DNA of 64,000 nucleotides from an uncultured Opitutales bacterium (GTDB taxonomy: Bacteria > Verrucomicrobiota > Verrucomicrobiia > Opitutales > Intestinicryptomonadaceae). The position numbers were made by a program, and so were the translations under genes. Numbering within the stretch: position 1 is the first letter of the stretch; each line of letters opens with the position of its first letter. This document shows, one piece after another, positions 9,147 through 17,841 of this stretch. The stretch spans positions 70,176-134,175 of the forward strand of contig URGP01000003.1 in the NCBI GenBank assembly GCA_900547395.1. The letters are read 5' to 3'. The notes under the pieces were generated by a model. The model was not told where the DNA came from, ran no database searches, and worked only from the letters and a program-made list of their open reading frames with translations.

Positions 9147-9482
9147 TTATTTGGTTATGTCGAACTTTACCGTCGAACCGGGAACGATGTTTGCCCCGTC
9201 AATCGCCAAAGCCACGCTTTTTGTTAAAGCAGATTCCGCTACCATTATCTTTGCAAGAGTTCCATCGGGATTTTCCACCCCGCAGACCACGCCTGCTTTC
9301 AAACCTTCGCGCAATCCCCCTTTAAGAACAATCAAATCCGCCGACGAAGACTTATCAACAGCTAAAACCGAAATGCCTTCGCCCGCGTCTTTGAAAGTTT
9401 CAGAAAGTATCCCTTCGGCGCAAAGAACGCCTGTCGAAAGCAAAGCTCCGATAAATACGCCCTTTGTGCAAAGTTCAAACAT
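9147..9482 (-). CDS. Small exported protein inside the S10 operon, unknown function
   Basis: This 111-residue protein is not a ribosomal protein and I do not recognise its family with confidence. The ATG at 9482 lies 13 bases after the rpsS stop with AGAGAG upstream. The N-terminus (MFELCTKGVFIGALLSTGVL, then CAEG) looks like a signal peptide, possibly a lipoprotein signal with Cys20. The rest has alternating strands and glycines: VLKGGLREGLKAGVVCGV, then AKIMVAESALTKSVALAI and IVPGSTVKF. That pattern (strand, G-x-x-x-G, strand, PG) resembles the small beta-domain of FlgT-C or MreC-like envelope proteins; this is inference. It lies between rpsS and rplV with spacers of 13 and 19 bases, so it must be transcribed with the ribosomal genes. 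Confidence 0.75.
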   Translation of the reverse strand: MFELCTKGVFIGALLSTGVLCAEGILSETFKDAGEGISVLAVDKSSSADLIVLKGGLREGLKAGVVCGVENPDGTLAKIMVAESALTKSVALAIDGANIVPGSTVKFDITK

Positions 9483-9495
9483 ATCCGTCTCTCTA

Positions 9496-9774
9496 TTATT
9501 GAGCAGCCTTCTTAGTGTGCGGCTGGTGACCCTTAAAGAAGCGTGTCGGGGCAAATTCGCCCAACTTGTGTCCGACCATGTTTTCAGTTACATAGACGGG
9601 CACAAACTTCTTGCCATTGTGAACATTGAAGTTCAAACCGACAAAGTCCGGAGTGATTGTCGAACGACGCGACCATGTCTGAATGGGTTTGCGGGAATCC
9701 GTTTTAACGGCTTCGTCAACCTTTTCAAGCAAACTCTGGTCAACAAATGGACCTTTTTTAATAGAACGTGACAT
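9496..9774 (-). CDS. rpsS: 30S ribosomal protein S19
   Basis: S19 lies at the top of the 30S head near the A-site finger. [19 protein letters not shown] and the end [20 protein letters not shown] are diagnostic. Length is 92 residues. It is followed by the small exported protein gene instead of directly by rplV. Confidence 0.97.
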   Translation of the reverse strand: MSRSIKKGPFVDQSLLEKVDEAVKTDSRKPIQTWSRRSTITPDFVGLNFNVHNGKKFVPVYVTENMVGHKLGEFAPTRFFKGHQPHTKKAAQ

Positions 9775-9778
9775 TGTA

Positions 9779-10624
9779 TTACCTCTTTACTTTCTTGCCG
9801 TTGCGCCTCAAAACAATCTGAGAATTTGACGGTTTGCTCTTAATTCTTGTCGGATAACCCTTTGCGAGCTGACCCCATGGAGATACCGGATGGTCGCCAC
9901 CGGAAGTCTTGCCTTCACCACCGCCCTGCGGGTGGTCAACAGGATTCATCGCAACACCTCTTACGCGCGGCCTGCGGCCCATCCAACGACGGCGCCCTGC
10001 CTTGCCGAGGCTCTGGTTTGAGTGTTCTGCGTTGCCAACGACGCCCAATGTTGCGCGGCAGTCGGCATTAAGCAAACGAACTTCGCCGCTCGGCATCTTG
10101 ATGGTTGCAACGTCGCCTTCAACTGCGACCAACTGCGCACTTGAACCCGCGCCGCGAGCAAGCTGCGCACCCTTTCCGGGCAACATTTCAATCGCGTGAA
10201 TGCGGGTTGCCGCGGGAATCAATTTGAGGGGAAGCGCCATGCCGACTTTGTATTCTTCCTGCTTCTTGTTTGTCGAAATGATGGTGTCGCCCTTTTTCAA
10301 GCCTTCGGGAGCGATGACATAGCGGATTTCGCCATTGTCATACTTCACCAATGCAATGTAGGAAGTGCGGAACGGGTCATATTCGATTGCTTGAACGGTT
10401 GCGGGAACATCAAGGATGTCGCGCTTGAAGTCAATGCGGCGATAAAGCTTCTTATGACCGCCGCCGCGACGGCGCGAAGTAATGCGGCCGTAGCAGTTGC
10501 GACCCTTGGAACGATGCACGCTTTCAGTGAGCGAGCGTTCCGGACGCTTGTTTTCGACTTCGTTTCTGCTTAACTCAGTGTATCTGAGAGCAGGTGTCAA
10601 AGGTCTTCTTTTAATAATAGCCAT
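9779..10624 (-). CDS. rplB: 50S ribosomal protein L2
   Basis: L2 is needed for subunit joining and peptidyl transfer. Motifs include [40 protein letters not shown] and the C-terminal [18 protein letters not shown] holding the conserved His. At 281 residues it has normal length. It begins 15 bases after rplW. Confidence 0.98.
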   Translation of the reverse strand: MAIIKRRPLTPALRYTELSRNEVENKRPERSLTESVHRSKGRNCYGRITSRRRGGGHKKLYRRIDFKRDILDVPATVQAIEYDPFRTSYIALVKYDNGEIRYVIAPEGLKKGDTIISTNKKQEEYKVGMALPLKLIPAATRIHAIEMLPGKGAQLARGAGSSAQLVAVEGDVATIKMPSGEVRLLNADCRATLGVVGNAEHSNQSLGKAGRRRWMGRRPRVRGVAMNPVDHPQGGGEGKTSGGDHPVSPWGQLAKGYPTRIKSKPSNSQIVLRRNGKKVKR

Positions 10625-10639
10625 TTCAAATGCCTTTCA

Positions 10640-10933
10640 TTATACGAGTTGAATGCTCTGACCTGCGTCGAGAGTTACAATCGCCTTCTTCATTGCGCCC
10701 TTGATGCCAACCGTTGCGCGGCGGGTGCGGGATACCTTTACCTTGCCCTTCACGTTGACGATGTTAACGCGCTTTACTTTTACTTTGAAAAACTTTTCAA
10801 CCGCCTGCGCAACTTCGGTCGCGCTTGCATTGTCGTCAACTTCAAAAGTGTACTGGTTTGCCGTTGCTTGAAGATTTGCCGCCTTTTCAGTTACGCGGTA
10901 ACCTTTCAAAATCTTTTCAGGTGAAATACTCAT
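10640..10933 (-). CDS. rplW: 50S ribosomal protein L23
   Basis: L23 at the tunnel exit is the docking site for trigger factor and SRP. The sequence KAANLQATANQYTFEVDDNA and FFKVKVKRVNIVNVKGKVK fits the family. Length is 97 residues. The gene starts four bases after the rplD stop. Confidence 0.95.
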   Translation of the reverse strand: MSISPEKILKGYRVTEKAANLQATANQYTFEVDDNASATEVAQAVEKFFKVKVKRVNIVNVKGKVKVSRTRRATVGIKGAMKKAIVTLDAGQSIQLV

Positions 10934-10937
10934 TTTC

Positions 10938-11567
10938 TTACTCCTTGTTTGCGCGAGCCAATACAGTGTCGAAACCCTTGCCCGATACGATGATTTGGTC
11001 GAAACGAGTCAAATCAAAAGCGTTGAGCTGTGCCGTTTCGCAGAATGCCACGCGTTCAATGTTGCGCGACGCCAATGCGACTTCGTCGGAGAACTGGTCG
11101 TCAACGAGCAATACCTTGCCCTTTTCAAAAATCTTTGAAAGCGTTGCAACCATGTCCTTGGTCTTCTTTGAAGGCGCTGCAAATTCTTCGATAACCACAA
11201 TCTTTTCAGCGGAGCACTTGTTAAACAATGCGCGCTTGAATGCGAGCTGGCGAACCTTCTTGTTCGTCTTCAACGACCAGTCGCGGGGAACAGGACCGAA
11301 TACGACAGCACCGCCGCGGTGGATTACACTCTTGAACGTGCCATGACGAGAACGACCGCCACCCTTCTGCTTGAAAGGCTTTCTGCAAGTGCCGCTTACA
11401 TGGCCGTAGTCCAAAGTGGACGCGTTGCCCTGGCGGGCGTTTGCCTGATATGCAACCAAAGTTTCTTTAAGAGCGAATACGCCCTTGTCGCCTTCGAATG
11501 TAGGAATGTTTGCAAATTCCTTTTCAACGAAGCTGCTACCGTCTGATGTATATACTTTTAATTTCAT
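10938..11567 (-). CDS. rplD: 50S ribosomal protein L4
   Basis: L4 reaches into the exit tunnel and in some bacteria controls the S10 operon. The tunnel loop KQKGGGRSRHGTFKSVIHRG and GGAVVFGPVPRDWSLKTNKK are diagnostic. Length is 209 residues. If L4 autoregulation exists here its target would be the leader before rplC (12215-12390), not a leader before rpsJ, because rpsJ is in another transcription unit. Confidence 0.97.
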   Translation of the reverse strand: MKLKVYTSDGSSFVEKEFANIPTFEGDKGVFALKETLVAYQANARQGNASTLDYGHVSGTCRKPFKQKGGGRSRHGTFKSVIHRGGAVVFGPVPRDWSLKTNKKVRQLAFKRALFNKCSAEKIVVIEEFAAPSKKTKDMVATLSKIFEKGKVLLVDDQFSDEVALASRNIERVAFCETAQLNAFDLTRFDQIIVSGKGFDTVLARANKE

Positions 11568-11584
11568 TTGTGTAGCCTCCGTAA

Positions 11585-12214
11585 TTATGCTTTCTTGGCA
11601 GTGCGAACCAAAACGATGTCGCCATTTGCACCGGGAATGCTGCCCTTGATGAGAAGCAGATTTTTATCTTCCAAAATCTTTACGATGGAAAGATTTTGCG
11701 TTGTGCAGCGAACCTGACCCTGATGACCCGGCATTTTTCTGCCCTTATAAACGTGTCCGGGAGTCTGGCGGCAACCGACAGAACCGGGACGGCGGTGCAT
11801 CATGTGACCGTGCGAAGCAGGCTGACCTTGGAAGTTGTGGCGGCGCATTACGCCTTGGAAACCTTTACCCTTTGATGTGCCGATAATATCGACCTTTTGC
11901 CCTTCCTGGAAGTTTGTGACCTTCAAAACGTCGCCAATCTTCAATTCGCTCGGCTTGTCTGTACGGATTTCAACCAATTCCGTAAGGGGTTCAACACCCG
12001 CCTTTTTCAAATGCCCAAGTTCGGATTTTGTCATGCGCGATTCTTTTTGCGCGCCAAAACCGATTTGAACGGCTTCGTAGCCGTCGCTTTGAGCGGTTTT
12101 AACCTGAGTTACGGGGCATGGACCCGCTTCAACAACAGTAACCGCAACCAGCGTGTTGTCTGCGTTGAACACCTGAGTCATACCCAGTTTCTTACCAATA
12201 AGTACTATGCTCAT
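11585..12214 (-). CDS. rplC: 50S ribosomal protein L3
   Basis: L3 reaches the peptidyl-transferase centre. IGKKLGMTQVFNADNTLVAV at the start and GFQGVMRRHNFQGQPASHGH in the middle are typical; length is 209 residues. Here it is the first gene of its transcription unit: the usual partner rpsJ lies 7.4 kb away at 19616-19921, ends in its own terminator, and a near-consensus promoter lies before rplC. Confidence 0.98.
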   Translation of the reverse strand: MSIVLIGKKLGMTQVFNADNTLVAVTVVEAGPCPVTQVKTAQSDGYEAVQIGFGAQKESRMTKSELGHLKKAGVEPLTELVEIRTDKPSELKIGDVLKVTNFQEGQKVDIIGTSKGKGFQGVMRRHNFQGQPASHGHMMHRRPGSVGCRQTPGHVYKGRKMPGHQGQVRCTTQNLSIVKILEDKNLLLIKGSIPGANGDIVLVRTAKKA

Positions 12215-12248
12215 TCTATTCTAAGAGGCAGGTGGAAACTTCGGGCTG

Positions 12249-12266
12249 AAAGGTTGCAAAACCTTT
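12249..12266 (-). promoter_or_regulatory. Hairpin in the rplC leader
   Basis: AAAGGTT and AACCTTT pair around a four-base loop in the roughly 165-base untranslated leader of rplC. A second AAAGG at 12272-12276 could pair with the same CCTTT, and CTGAAA / TTTCAG can close an outer stem, so the leader could switch between structures. Whether a ribosomal protein binds it cannot be seen from sequence. Confidence 0.35.
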
Positions 12267-12389
12267 TGTTTAAAGGATTTCAGAGAAATTCTAAAACCTC
12301 GTTTAAAAGCCCCCCGTCGCCGTTTGAACCTGCGTTAGGAGTTAATGTTTGTGTTATGTTTCTAATTCTTTTACAAAAAGAAAGTTTAG

Positions 12390-12418
12390 AATATTGCCGA
12401 GTGATTTTTTTTTGTCAA
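12390..12418 (-). promoter_or_regulatory. Promoter for the rplC ribosomal operon
   Basis: On the minus strand TTGACA (12413-12418) is followed after 17 bases by AATATT (12390-12395). The -35 box is perfect and the spacing ideal. It faces rplC and would give a leader of about 165 bases. This fits the separation of rplC from rpsJ. Confidence 0.65.
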
Positions 12419-12494
12419 TAAGTTTTTAAAAAAAATGAATAAAATTTTTTATTTTGCTCTTTACAAAAAAATTTCGCCTCTGCAAACTTTAAAT

Positions 12495-13019
12495 ATGAGG
12501 TTTATTTTTTGTATATTTTTGGCGATTTTTTCATTTTTGACGCTTCTTGGCAACGAAAAACAATGCAACATGCAGTCAGCGGACAAAAAATCGGTGCAAG
12601 TTGCAAAATACGGCGAATGCAAAAAAATTTTCACGATTGCCCCGCTTTCGGAGGAAAATCAAAAAAAATTTCTGCGCGAAGAGCTTGGCGTAAATCAAGA
12701 GGTCAATTTTGACGCGATGCTTGATGAAATAAAAACTTACGGCGGGTTTTCGGGACTTTGCAGCCAGCTTTCGGAATACTTAAAGGAAACGAACCGCATA
12801 CCCGAACTTCTTAAATTTAACGCAAAGCGCATACATTCTTGCGACGGATTTTTTATGCCCGTAAAAGAATATGTGGTATTCTGCCCTACTTCGCGCCATC
12901 TTATGCTTATGTCGGAAAACAAAATAAACGCTGTTTTTTTGGATTTTAACTTCGCCGTCTGCAAAAAATCCGATTTTTACAAATATTTGTCAAAGACGAC
13001 CGAAGGAATGGAAGATTGA
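12495..13019 (+). CDS. Small exported protein, unknown function
   Basis: I do not recognise this protein. The likely start is the ATG at 12495, which gives a clear signal peptide (MRFIFCIFLAIFSFLTLLGN) and a mature part of about 155 residues; a longer reading from 12435 would put 20 residues before the signal. The mature part has five cysteines, a helical segment rich in Lys and Glu (LSEENQKKFLREELGVNQEV) and a hydrophobic end (INAVFLDFNFAVCKKSDFYK). It is transcribed away from rplC, its 5' flank overlapping the rplC promoter, and opens the accessory island. Base composition is AT-richer than the ribosomal genes. Confidence 0.6.
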   Translation: MRFIFCIFLAIFSFLTLLGNEKQCNMQSADKKSVQVAKYGECKKIFTIAPLSEENQKKFLREELGVNQEVNFDAMLDEIKTYGGFSGLCSQLSEYLKETNRIPELLKFNAKRIHSCDGFFMPVKEYVVFCPTSRHLMLMSENKINAVFLDFNFAVCKKSDFYKYLSKTTEGMED

Positions 13020-13169
13020 GCAAATTTCAATTTTAGATAAAAATTGAAATTCCATTTAAATATAAATCATTAAATTTGGCTTTTTCTGTTTTACGCCTGT
13101 TTTTTTGAGAGCACAAGCCATTGCCATATCTTAAAAAAACAATCCGCATTGACTCTTCGGTAAAATTAC

Positions 13170-13200
13170 AAAAAAAAGAGAGGAGCAACAAACCCCTCTC
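13170..13200 (-). terminator. Rho-independent terminator after PEP-CTERM gene
   Basis: On the minus strand GAGAGG and CCTCTC form a stem followed directly by eight T. It lies 89 bases downstream of the stop of the PEP-CTERM gene at 13289-14563. Confidence 0.8.
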
Positions 13201-13288
13201 GAAAAATCTAAATATTTTGCGCCTCGAACGAAAAACCATTGACATCAAACATTGGGTTTACATTCGGACAAGGAATAAGCAAATACCG

Positions 13289-14563
13289 TTATTTGCCCGC
13301 GCGGCGGCGCATAAACGCAAAAGCAACTGCCAAGATACCGAAAACCGCCGCATACGTTGAAGGTTCCGGAATTGCGTAGAACTGAAGCTGAACCAAAGAG
13401 CCTTCCGAAATCCATTCGTAGTATTCGCCCTCTTTCAATCCCTGCACCGTCACCATTTCGTTAACCAAAAGCTCGTCAAAAACAGAGGAAGCGTTCGTAG
13501 CCGAAATGAGCGTAAACAAGGTATTTTCCGTTATGTTGGAATTTGTAAAATCAACAATCAAAGAGCCTGCAAAAGTCAAATTGCTGCAAGTAATGACTGT
13601 TTTTGAGGCGTCCAAATTCGAGATTGTAAGAACGCTTTCCGCGCTCGTGCCAAAGCTTACGCCCTTTGTCGTAGAAATTGTGGAATTTGAAAGGGAGACA
13701 GTCGCCTTTTGATCCGCCTTGCCGAAAAACAATGCGTCGGAAACGCCGTCATTATACGCACCTCTTCTTATTAAAAGCGAAGAGTTTTCCATGTTCAAAG
13801 TCATTGGACCCGCGGAATTGCGAATGCCCATGTCTATGTCAACTTCCGCATTCGTAAAATTCATCTTCAACGTGTTTGAAGAAACCAAACCGCCGCCCGT
13901 TCCGATGGTAAACTTTGAATCGCTGACCGTCAAAGTCGGGTTTTGCATATACCAGTTAGCAGTTGTTACATCGGAATGGTTGACAACAGAAACGGTTGAT
14001 GTGTGCCCCATCTGAACAGTACCCAAATTTGCCGTAGTTGAATTAAATGCCAAGGTTGCAACATTGCCGTTTGATACATTGCCCAAAGTAACATTTGAAG
14101 CCGTAAAGTCGAGCTTTGACAAATAGCTCATTTTAGTATCGCCTGCCGAAAATGTCGTATTTGTTGCATAAATCGTATTGAAATTCTGCGACAAAGTAAG
14201 AGCGTTTGCGATTGTAAAAGTTACGGGAGAATCGGCAGTACCTTTTATTTCAAAAGATTTAAAGGCATTGTTTCCGCTATTTGACGCCGCAACAGTCAAA
14301 GAATTTATGCTTATATCAGAACCCGCTTCAACAACGGGATGCCAATAATTTGAACCCCTCGGGCCCGAAATATAAACATTGGTGGAAGATGTAATAGGAC
14401 TTGTCCTTGCAACGCCTTCCGCATCCGTCCATTCAATTGCGCTCCAATTTATGTTGCCTGTAGCGCACGCAACCGAAGGATTGACATAAGCTTCATCAGT
14501 AGTTGATTCCTGAGCGAACGCCGCAGAAGCAATAAAAGGTAAAATATATAGTATTTTTTTCAT
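13289..14563 (-). CDS. PEP-CTERM sorting domain protein
   Basis: This 424-residue secreted protein starts with a signal peptide (MKKILYILPFIASAAFA) and ends with a PEP-CTERM tail: IPEPSTYAAVFG, a hydrophobic helix and FMRRRAGK. In this family the tail is cut by an exosortase during export to the cell surface. The middle part is made of Ser/Thr/Asn-rich beta-strand repeats (for example TASNVTLGNVSNGNVATLAF) typical of a parallel beta-helix, with no catalytic motif. It is transcribed alone, has its own terminator, and diverges from the FAD oxidoreductase gene. No exosortase gene is in the window. Confidence 0.9.
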   Translation of the reverse strand: MKKILYILPFIASAAFAQESTTDEAYVNPSVACATGNINWSAIEWTDAEGVARTSPITSSTNVYISGPRGSNYWHPVVEAGSDISINSLTVAASNSGNNAFKSFEIKGTADSPVTFTIANALTLSQNFNTIYATNTTFSAGDTKMSYLSKLDFTASNVTLGNVSNGNVATLAFNSTTANLGTVQMGHTSTVSVVNHSDVTTANWYMQNPTLTVSDSKFTIGTGGGLVSSNTLKMNFTNAEVDIDMGIRNSAGPMTLNMENSSLLIRRGAYNDGVSDALFFGKADQKATVSLSNSTISTTKGVSFGTSAESVLTISNLDASKTVITCSNLTFAGSLIVDFTNSNITENTLFTLISATNASSVFDELLVNEMVTVQGLKEGEYYEWISEGSLVQLQFYAIPEPSTYAAVFGILAVAFAFMRRRAGK

Positions 14564-14644
14564 GATAATTTTTTATTTAATCCCTTCTTAAAAAAATACA
14601 AGATAAAAAGAAAAAATAACGACACTCCGTCCAAAGCGGCAAAC

Positions 14645-14674
14645 TTGACTTTCATTAAAAAAATCGCATATTTA
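14645..14674 (+). promoter_or_regulatory. Putative promoter of the FAD oxidoreductase
   Basis: TTGACT (14645-14650) and TATTTA (14669-14674) are separated by 18 bases, 24 bases before the ATG at 14698. The fit is moderate. Confidence 0.4.
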
Positions 14675-14697
14675 CATTTAATATAAAAAATTTTGCA

Positions 14698-16647
14698 ATG
14701 AAAATAGACAGAAGAAAGTTCATCAAATTAGGAGGAGGTCTCTTTGGAAGCTATGTTTTCGCAATCAATGCGCCGCTGACTGCCGAAGAGCTTAAAAACA
14801 TATCAAAACCAACAAACATCCGCAAATTTACCGAAAATAAAATTGCGGGAATTTCTCCGTTTTGCGACAAAACAATGACGCCAAAACGCCTCGACTGCGA
14901 CGTATTGGTTGCAGGCGGAGGCTTGGCGGGCATATGCGCCGCAATCGCCGCGGCAAGAGAGGGGGCGAAAGTCGTCCTCGTACAAGACCGCTCGCGGCTC
15001 GGCGGCAACGCGAGTTCGGAAATCAAAATGCACCCGCTCGGAATGCACCACAACAACAGCGGATTTCGCGAAGGCGGAATAATAGAGGAAATCCTGCTCG
15101 AAAACTTGATGTCAAATCCCCAAAAAGAATGGGAAGTCTGGGATTTGCTTCTCTACGACAAGGTGGTAAGCGAAAAAAACATCACCCTGCTTTTGGATAC
15201 CGATTTATGCGGAGTTGAAACAAGCAAAAATGAAATAAAGCAGGCGTTTGCCCGATGCGACGCCTCGCGCACTTTTTACGAAATAAAAGCCAAGATTTAC
15301 ATCGACTGCACGGGAGATTCCCGCATGGCGGCGGAAGCAGGCGCAACCCTCTTTGACGGGCGCGACGCTCCCGAAACTTACGGCGAAGAATTTTCGGGCT
15401 ACGATCCGCAAGGCACGCACCAAGGCTCTTCAATCCTCTTCACTTCAAAAGATTTTGGAAGACCAATGCCGTTCAAGGCTCCGTCTTGGGCAAGAAAAAT
15501 CACAGCCGAAAACATCAGGCATCGCGGCATAGACAAAAACCGTCTCGAATACGGATTTTGGTGGGTTGAACTCGGCGGCGACATGAACGCTATTTCAGAC
15601 AGCGAAAAACTGCGCTTCGAGCTTTTGAGAGTTGTCTTGGGCGCGTGGGACTACGTAAAAAACAGCGGCAAATTCCCCGAAGCCGAAAACCGCGCAATAA
15701 CATCTATCGGGATGCTCCCCGGCAGGCGCGACACTTTCAGAATCAAGGGAGAGTACATTTTCAAAGAGCAGGACATTCTCGGAAATTGGAAGAACTTGGA
15801 AGACGCAATAGCAGTCGGAGGCTGGTCGATGGACGACCACCCGAAGGAAGGCTTTGACGCCGTAAACCGCGCCCCTTGCAGGCAAATAAGAAAAGCCCAC
15901 TTCTACAATATCCCCTTTGGCTCCCTCATATCCTGCGACTTCAAAAACCTGATGATGGCGGGGCGCAACATAAGCTGTTCGCACGTTGCGTTCACCTCAA
16001 CGAGGGTAATGCTTACTTCGGCGGCTTGCGGAAACGCGGCGGGAGTCGCGGCTGCGATGTCGGCAAAGATTAGCAAGACGCCAAAAGAAATTCGCGAAAA
16101 CAAAAAATTGCTTGGCAATCTTCAACAAACATTGCTGCGCAACAATCAGGCAATCGTGGGTGTAAAAAACCAAGACAAAAAAGACCTCGCAAAAATTGCG
16201 AAAGTCTCGGCAAACACCGCCGCAAAAGACACCTCGGCGCAAAACGTAATCAGCAGCTCTGCGTTTGACTTGAAGGGCGAATACAAAAACCGCTACATTG
16301 CGGAAATTTCAAAAAAGCCCGTCTTGACGCTCTCGTGGGACAAGCCGCAAGCAGTTTCGCAAATTCAAATTACTTTCGACGGCGGAAACAGAGAGCTTAC
16401 GATGACTTCCCATGGCTCGTACTTAAAATCCATAATTTGGGGAGCGCAACCCGAAATCATAAAGGATTTTAAAATTTTTGGAACTCTTCCCGACGGAAAG
16501 AAAGAAATAATCGCCGACGTGAAAGACAATTATCAAAGGCTTTTCAGGTTGAATTTCCCCGCAAAAAAACTGGCGTCTATCGACATTGAACTTCTCGCAA
16601 CGAACGGCAACAGTTTTGCAAGGGTAAACGAAATCCGCATCTACTAA
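14698..16647 (+). CDS. Exported FAD-dependent oxidoreductase (FAD_oxidored family)
   Basis: The 649-residue protein belongs to the FAD-dependent oxidoreductases often found in sugar-degrading loci of Verrucomicrobiota and Planctomycetota. The N-terminus (MKIDRRKFIKLGGGLFGSYV) has an RR followed by a hydrophobic stretch, a twin-arginine signal, so the protein is probably folded with its FAD before export. The nucleotide-binding motif CDVLVAGGGLAGICAAIAAA lies at residues 67-86, followed by SRLGGNASSE. GDSRMAAEAGA is the second FAD-contact region and GRNISCSHVAFTSTRVM a late one. The last 125 or so residues resemble a discoidin-like beta-sandwich. The exact substrate is unknown. It stands alone between two minus-strand genes. 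Confidence 0.88.
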   Translation: MKIDRRKFIKLGGGLFGSYVFAINAPLTAEELKNISKPTNIRKFTENKIAGISPFCDKTMTPKRLDCDVLVAGGGLAGICAAIAAAREGAKVVLVQDRSRLGGNASSEIKMHPLGMHHNNSGFREGGIIEEILLENLMSNPQKEWEVWDLLLYDKVVSEKNITLLLDTDLCGVETSKNEIKQAFARCDASRTFYEIKAKIYIDCTGDSRMAAEAGATLFDGRDAPETYGEEFSGYDPQGTHQGSSILFTSKDFGRPMPFKAPSWARKITAENIRHRGIDKNRLEYGFWWVELGGDMNAISDSEKLRFELLRVVLGAWDYVKNSGKFPEAENRAITSIGMLPGRRDTFRIKGEYIFKEQDILGNWKNLEDAIAVGGWSMDDHPKEGFDAVNRAPCRQIRKAHFYNIPFGSLISCDFKNLMMAGRNISCSHVAFTSTRVMLTSAACGNAAGVAAAMSAKISKTPKEIRENKKLLGNLQQTLLRNNQAIVGVKNQDKKDLAKIAKVSANTAAKDTSAQNVISSSAFDLKGEYKNRYIAEISKKPVLTLSWDKPQAVSQIQITFDGGNRELTMTSHGSYLKSIIWGAQPEIIKDFKIFGTLPDGKKEIIADVKDNYQRLFRLNFPAKKLASIDIELLATNGNSFARVNEIRIY

Positions 16648-16669
16648 AAATAAAAAAACGGAATAAAGC

Positions 16670-16742
16670 GGAATGCGAAAAATGAAAAATCATTTTTTTA
16701 ATATAGAGCTAAGGCATCCGTAAAAGATATTTTTCGCATTCC
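16670..16742. repeat. 14-base perfect inverted repeat
   Basis: GGAATGCGAAAAAT (16670-16683) and its exact reverse complement (16729-16742) flank 45 bases. A smaller AAAAATGA / TCATTTTT hairpin is nested at the left side, followed by T. It may act as the end of the oxidoreductase transcript, or mark the edge of the repeat region. Confidence 0.65.
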
Positions 16743-16767
16743 TTGCCCTCCATCTTGGTTTTATTTC
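16742..16767. repeat. 26-base interspersed repeat, copy 1
   Basis: CTTGCCCTCCATCTTGGTTT and the next six bases recur at 17116-17141 with one mismatch. The two copies are 374 bases apart. Confidence 0.75.
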
Positions 16768-17115
16768 GGACTCACGACCGAAAGGTCGCTACGCCTCATA
16801 AAACACAAGAGCATCGGGCATTTCTTCCGTTTTTTGCGTACCCAAAGTTTCCACCTATCAAGCAACTTAACGAAATTCCGTCTCCATTCCAACACGACGT
16901 ATCAAATATATTTTTTTTAATCAGGGATTGGGTCTCTGTTTATTTTTTGGTTTGCGTCCCCAAGCCCACACCTATCAAACATCTAAAAAATAAAGAGCTG
17001 ACGCTTCCGTAGTAAATAGATTTTTTGCCCATTTGTACTCGTTTGCTTCGCAAGTCTCGGCACTCGCTACGCTCGGCTCTTTGCCTTTCGGCAAAGCTAC
17101 CCACGCAAGCGTGGT

Positions 17116-17141
17116 CTTGCCCTCCATCTTGGTTATATTTC
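17116..17141. repeat. 26-base interspersed repeat, copy 2
   Basis: Second copy of the unit at 16742-16767, differing at one position (T to A). It is followed by CTATCAAGCAG, which also has counterparts near 16856 and 16974. Confidence 0.75.
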
Positions 17142-17208
17142 TATCAAGCAGTTTAAAGATAAATAATTTCCGATTTTCAATAAAGAATCAGAAAAATACC
17201 CATCTTTT

Positions 17209-17499
17209 TTATTTCATGTTCGTCATTTCCAAAATAATTTCAGGATGTTTTTGCGCGATGTAAAGCAGTCGGCGAGCGGTTGCGGGAATCCTGCGCCTGC
17301 CGTATTCCCAGTTGCGAAGTGTATCTGTCTTTACACCGATAAACTTTGCAAATTTCGGCTGGCTTAGGTTTAGCTGTTTGCGTACGGCTTTGGGTTCAGG
17401 GAATATTTCAACCACGCTTATGGGTTTACGCTTTCCCTGTTCAATTTCTATGGCTTCCTTTAAGCCTTCCATTATTCCGTCAAATATTTCCTTATCCAT
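17209..17499 (-). CDS. HTH antitoxin (HigA/NadS-like)
   Basis: The 96-residue protein has a Cro/C1-type helix-turn-helix at about residues 38-78: VRKQLNLSQPKFAKFIGVKT, then DTLRNWEYGRRRIP. Such proteins neutralise the RelE-type toxin by binding it and repress their own promoter. It begins 8 bases inside the end of the toxin gene (overlap 17492-17499), so the two are translationally coupled with the toxin first, as in higBA. Confidence 0.88.
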   Translation of the reverse strand: MDKEIFDGIMEGLKEAIEIEQGKRKPISVVEIFPEPKAVRKQLNLSQPKFAKFIGVKTDTLRNWEYGRRRIPATARRLLYIAQKHPEIILEMTNMK

Positions 17500-17827
17500 T
17501 GTTCAAAGTCTCCTCAAGGGTTTTTATTGCTATTTTTAGGCTATTTATCTGGGTTTGTGTTAAATTTTCTTGGGTAGCCTTTTTGTAGGCGTAAAAAAGA
17601 AAAATTTTATCGTTAAGTTTGAAAAAAGCATAGACTACTCTCGCGCCTGCACTTTTACCGCGATTGCCGAGAGCAAGGCGTATTTTACGCGCGCCACCGC
17701 TACCGACAATCAAATCTCCTTTTTCAGGGTTGTTTGCAAGTTCATTCAGGAACTTTTGTTCAGTAATGGCTGAAATACCAATCTTTTTAAGAGCTTTAAT
17801 ATACGGTGCGGTTCGTATTATTTTCAT
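17492..17827 (-). CDS. RelE/HigB-type toxin
   Basis: The 111-residue basic protein fits the RelE/ParE toxin superfamily of the HigB-2 kind, which cut ribosome-bound mRNA. Motifs are LIVGSGGARKIRLALGNRGK (residues 39-58), GARVVYAFFK (61-70) and IFLFYAYKKA (75-84); the conserved Arg63 and C-terminal Tyr/Lys are likely catalytic. Upstream lies a perfect palindrome close to the start, probably the operator. Expected activity is inferred from the family. Confidence 0.88.
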   Translation of the reverse strand: MKIIRTAPYIKALKKIGISAITEQKFLNELANNPEKGDLIVGSGGARKIRLALGNRGKSAGARVVYAFFKLNDKIFLFYAYKKATQENLTQTQINSLKIAIKTLEETLNNG

Positions 17828-17841
17828 TTTCAGTCGATAAG

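Larger units (their letters stand above)
16648..17208. other. 560-base intergenic region with degenerate repeats
   Basis: No convincing gene. The region contains an inverted repeat pair, two copies of a 26-base unit, several local hairpins (TTTGCC/GGCAAA; CCACGC/GCGTGG), and two short minus-strand reading-frame tails that both contain Cys-Leu-Ile-Gly. It looks like an eroded repeat array or remnants of a repeated gene tail. Confidence 0.6.

Noticed and set aside
13033..13248. 71-codon minus-strand open frame
   Set aside because: It overlaps the terminator hairpin of the PEP-CTERM gene and has no family features.
16743..17012. 89-codon plus-strand open frame
   Set aside because: It lies in the repeat region, has no ribosome-binding site, and its translation is low in information; the minus-strand tails are more protein-like.
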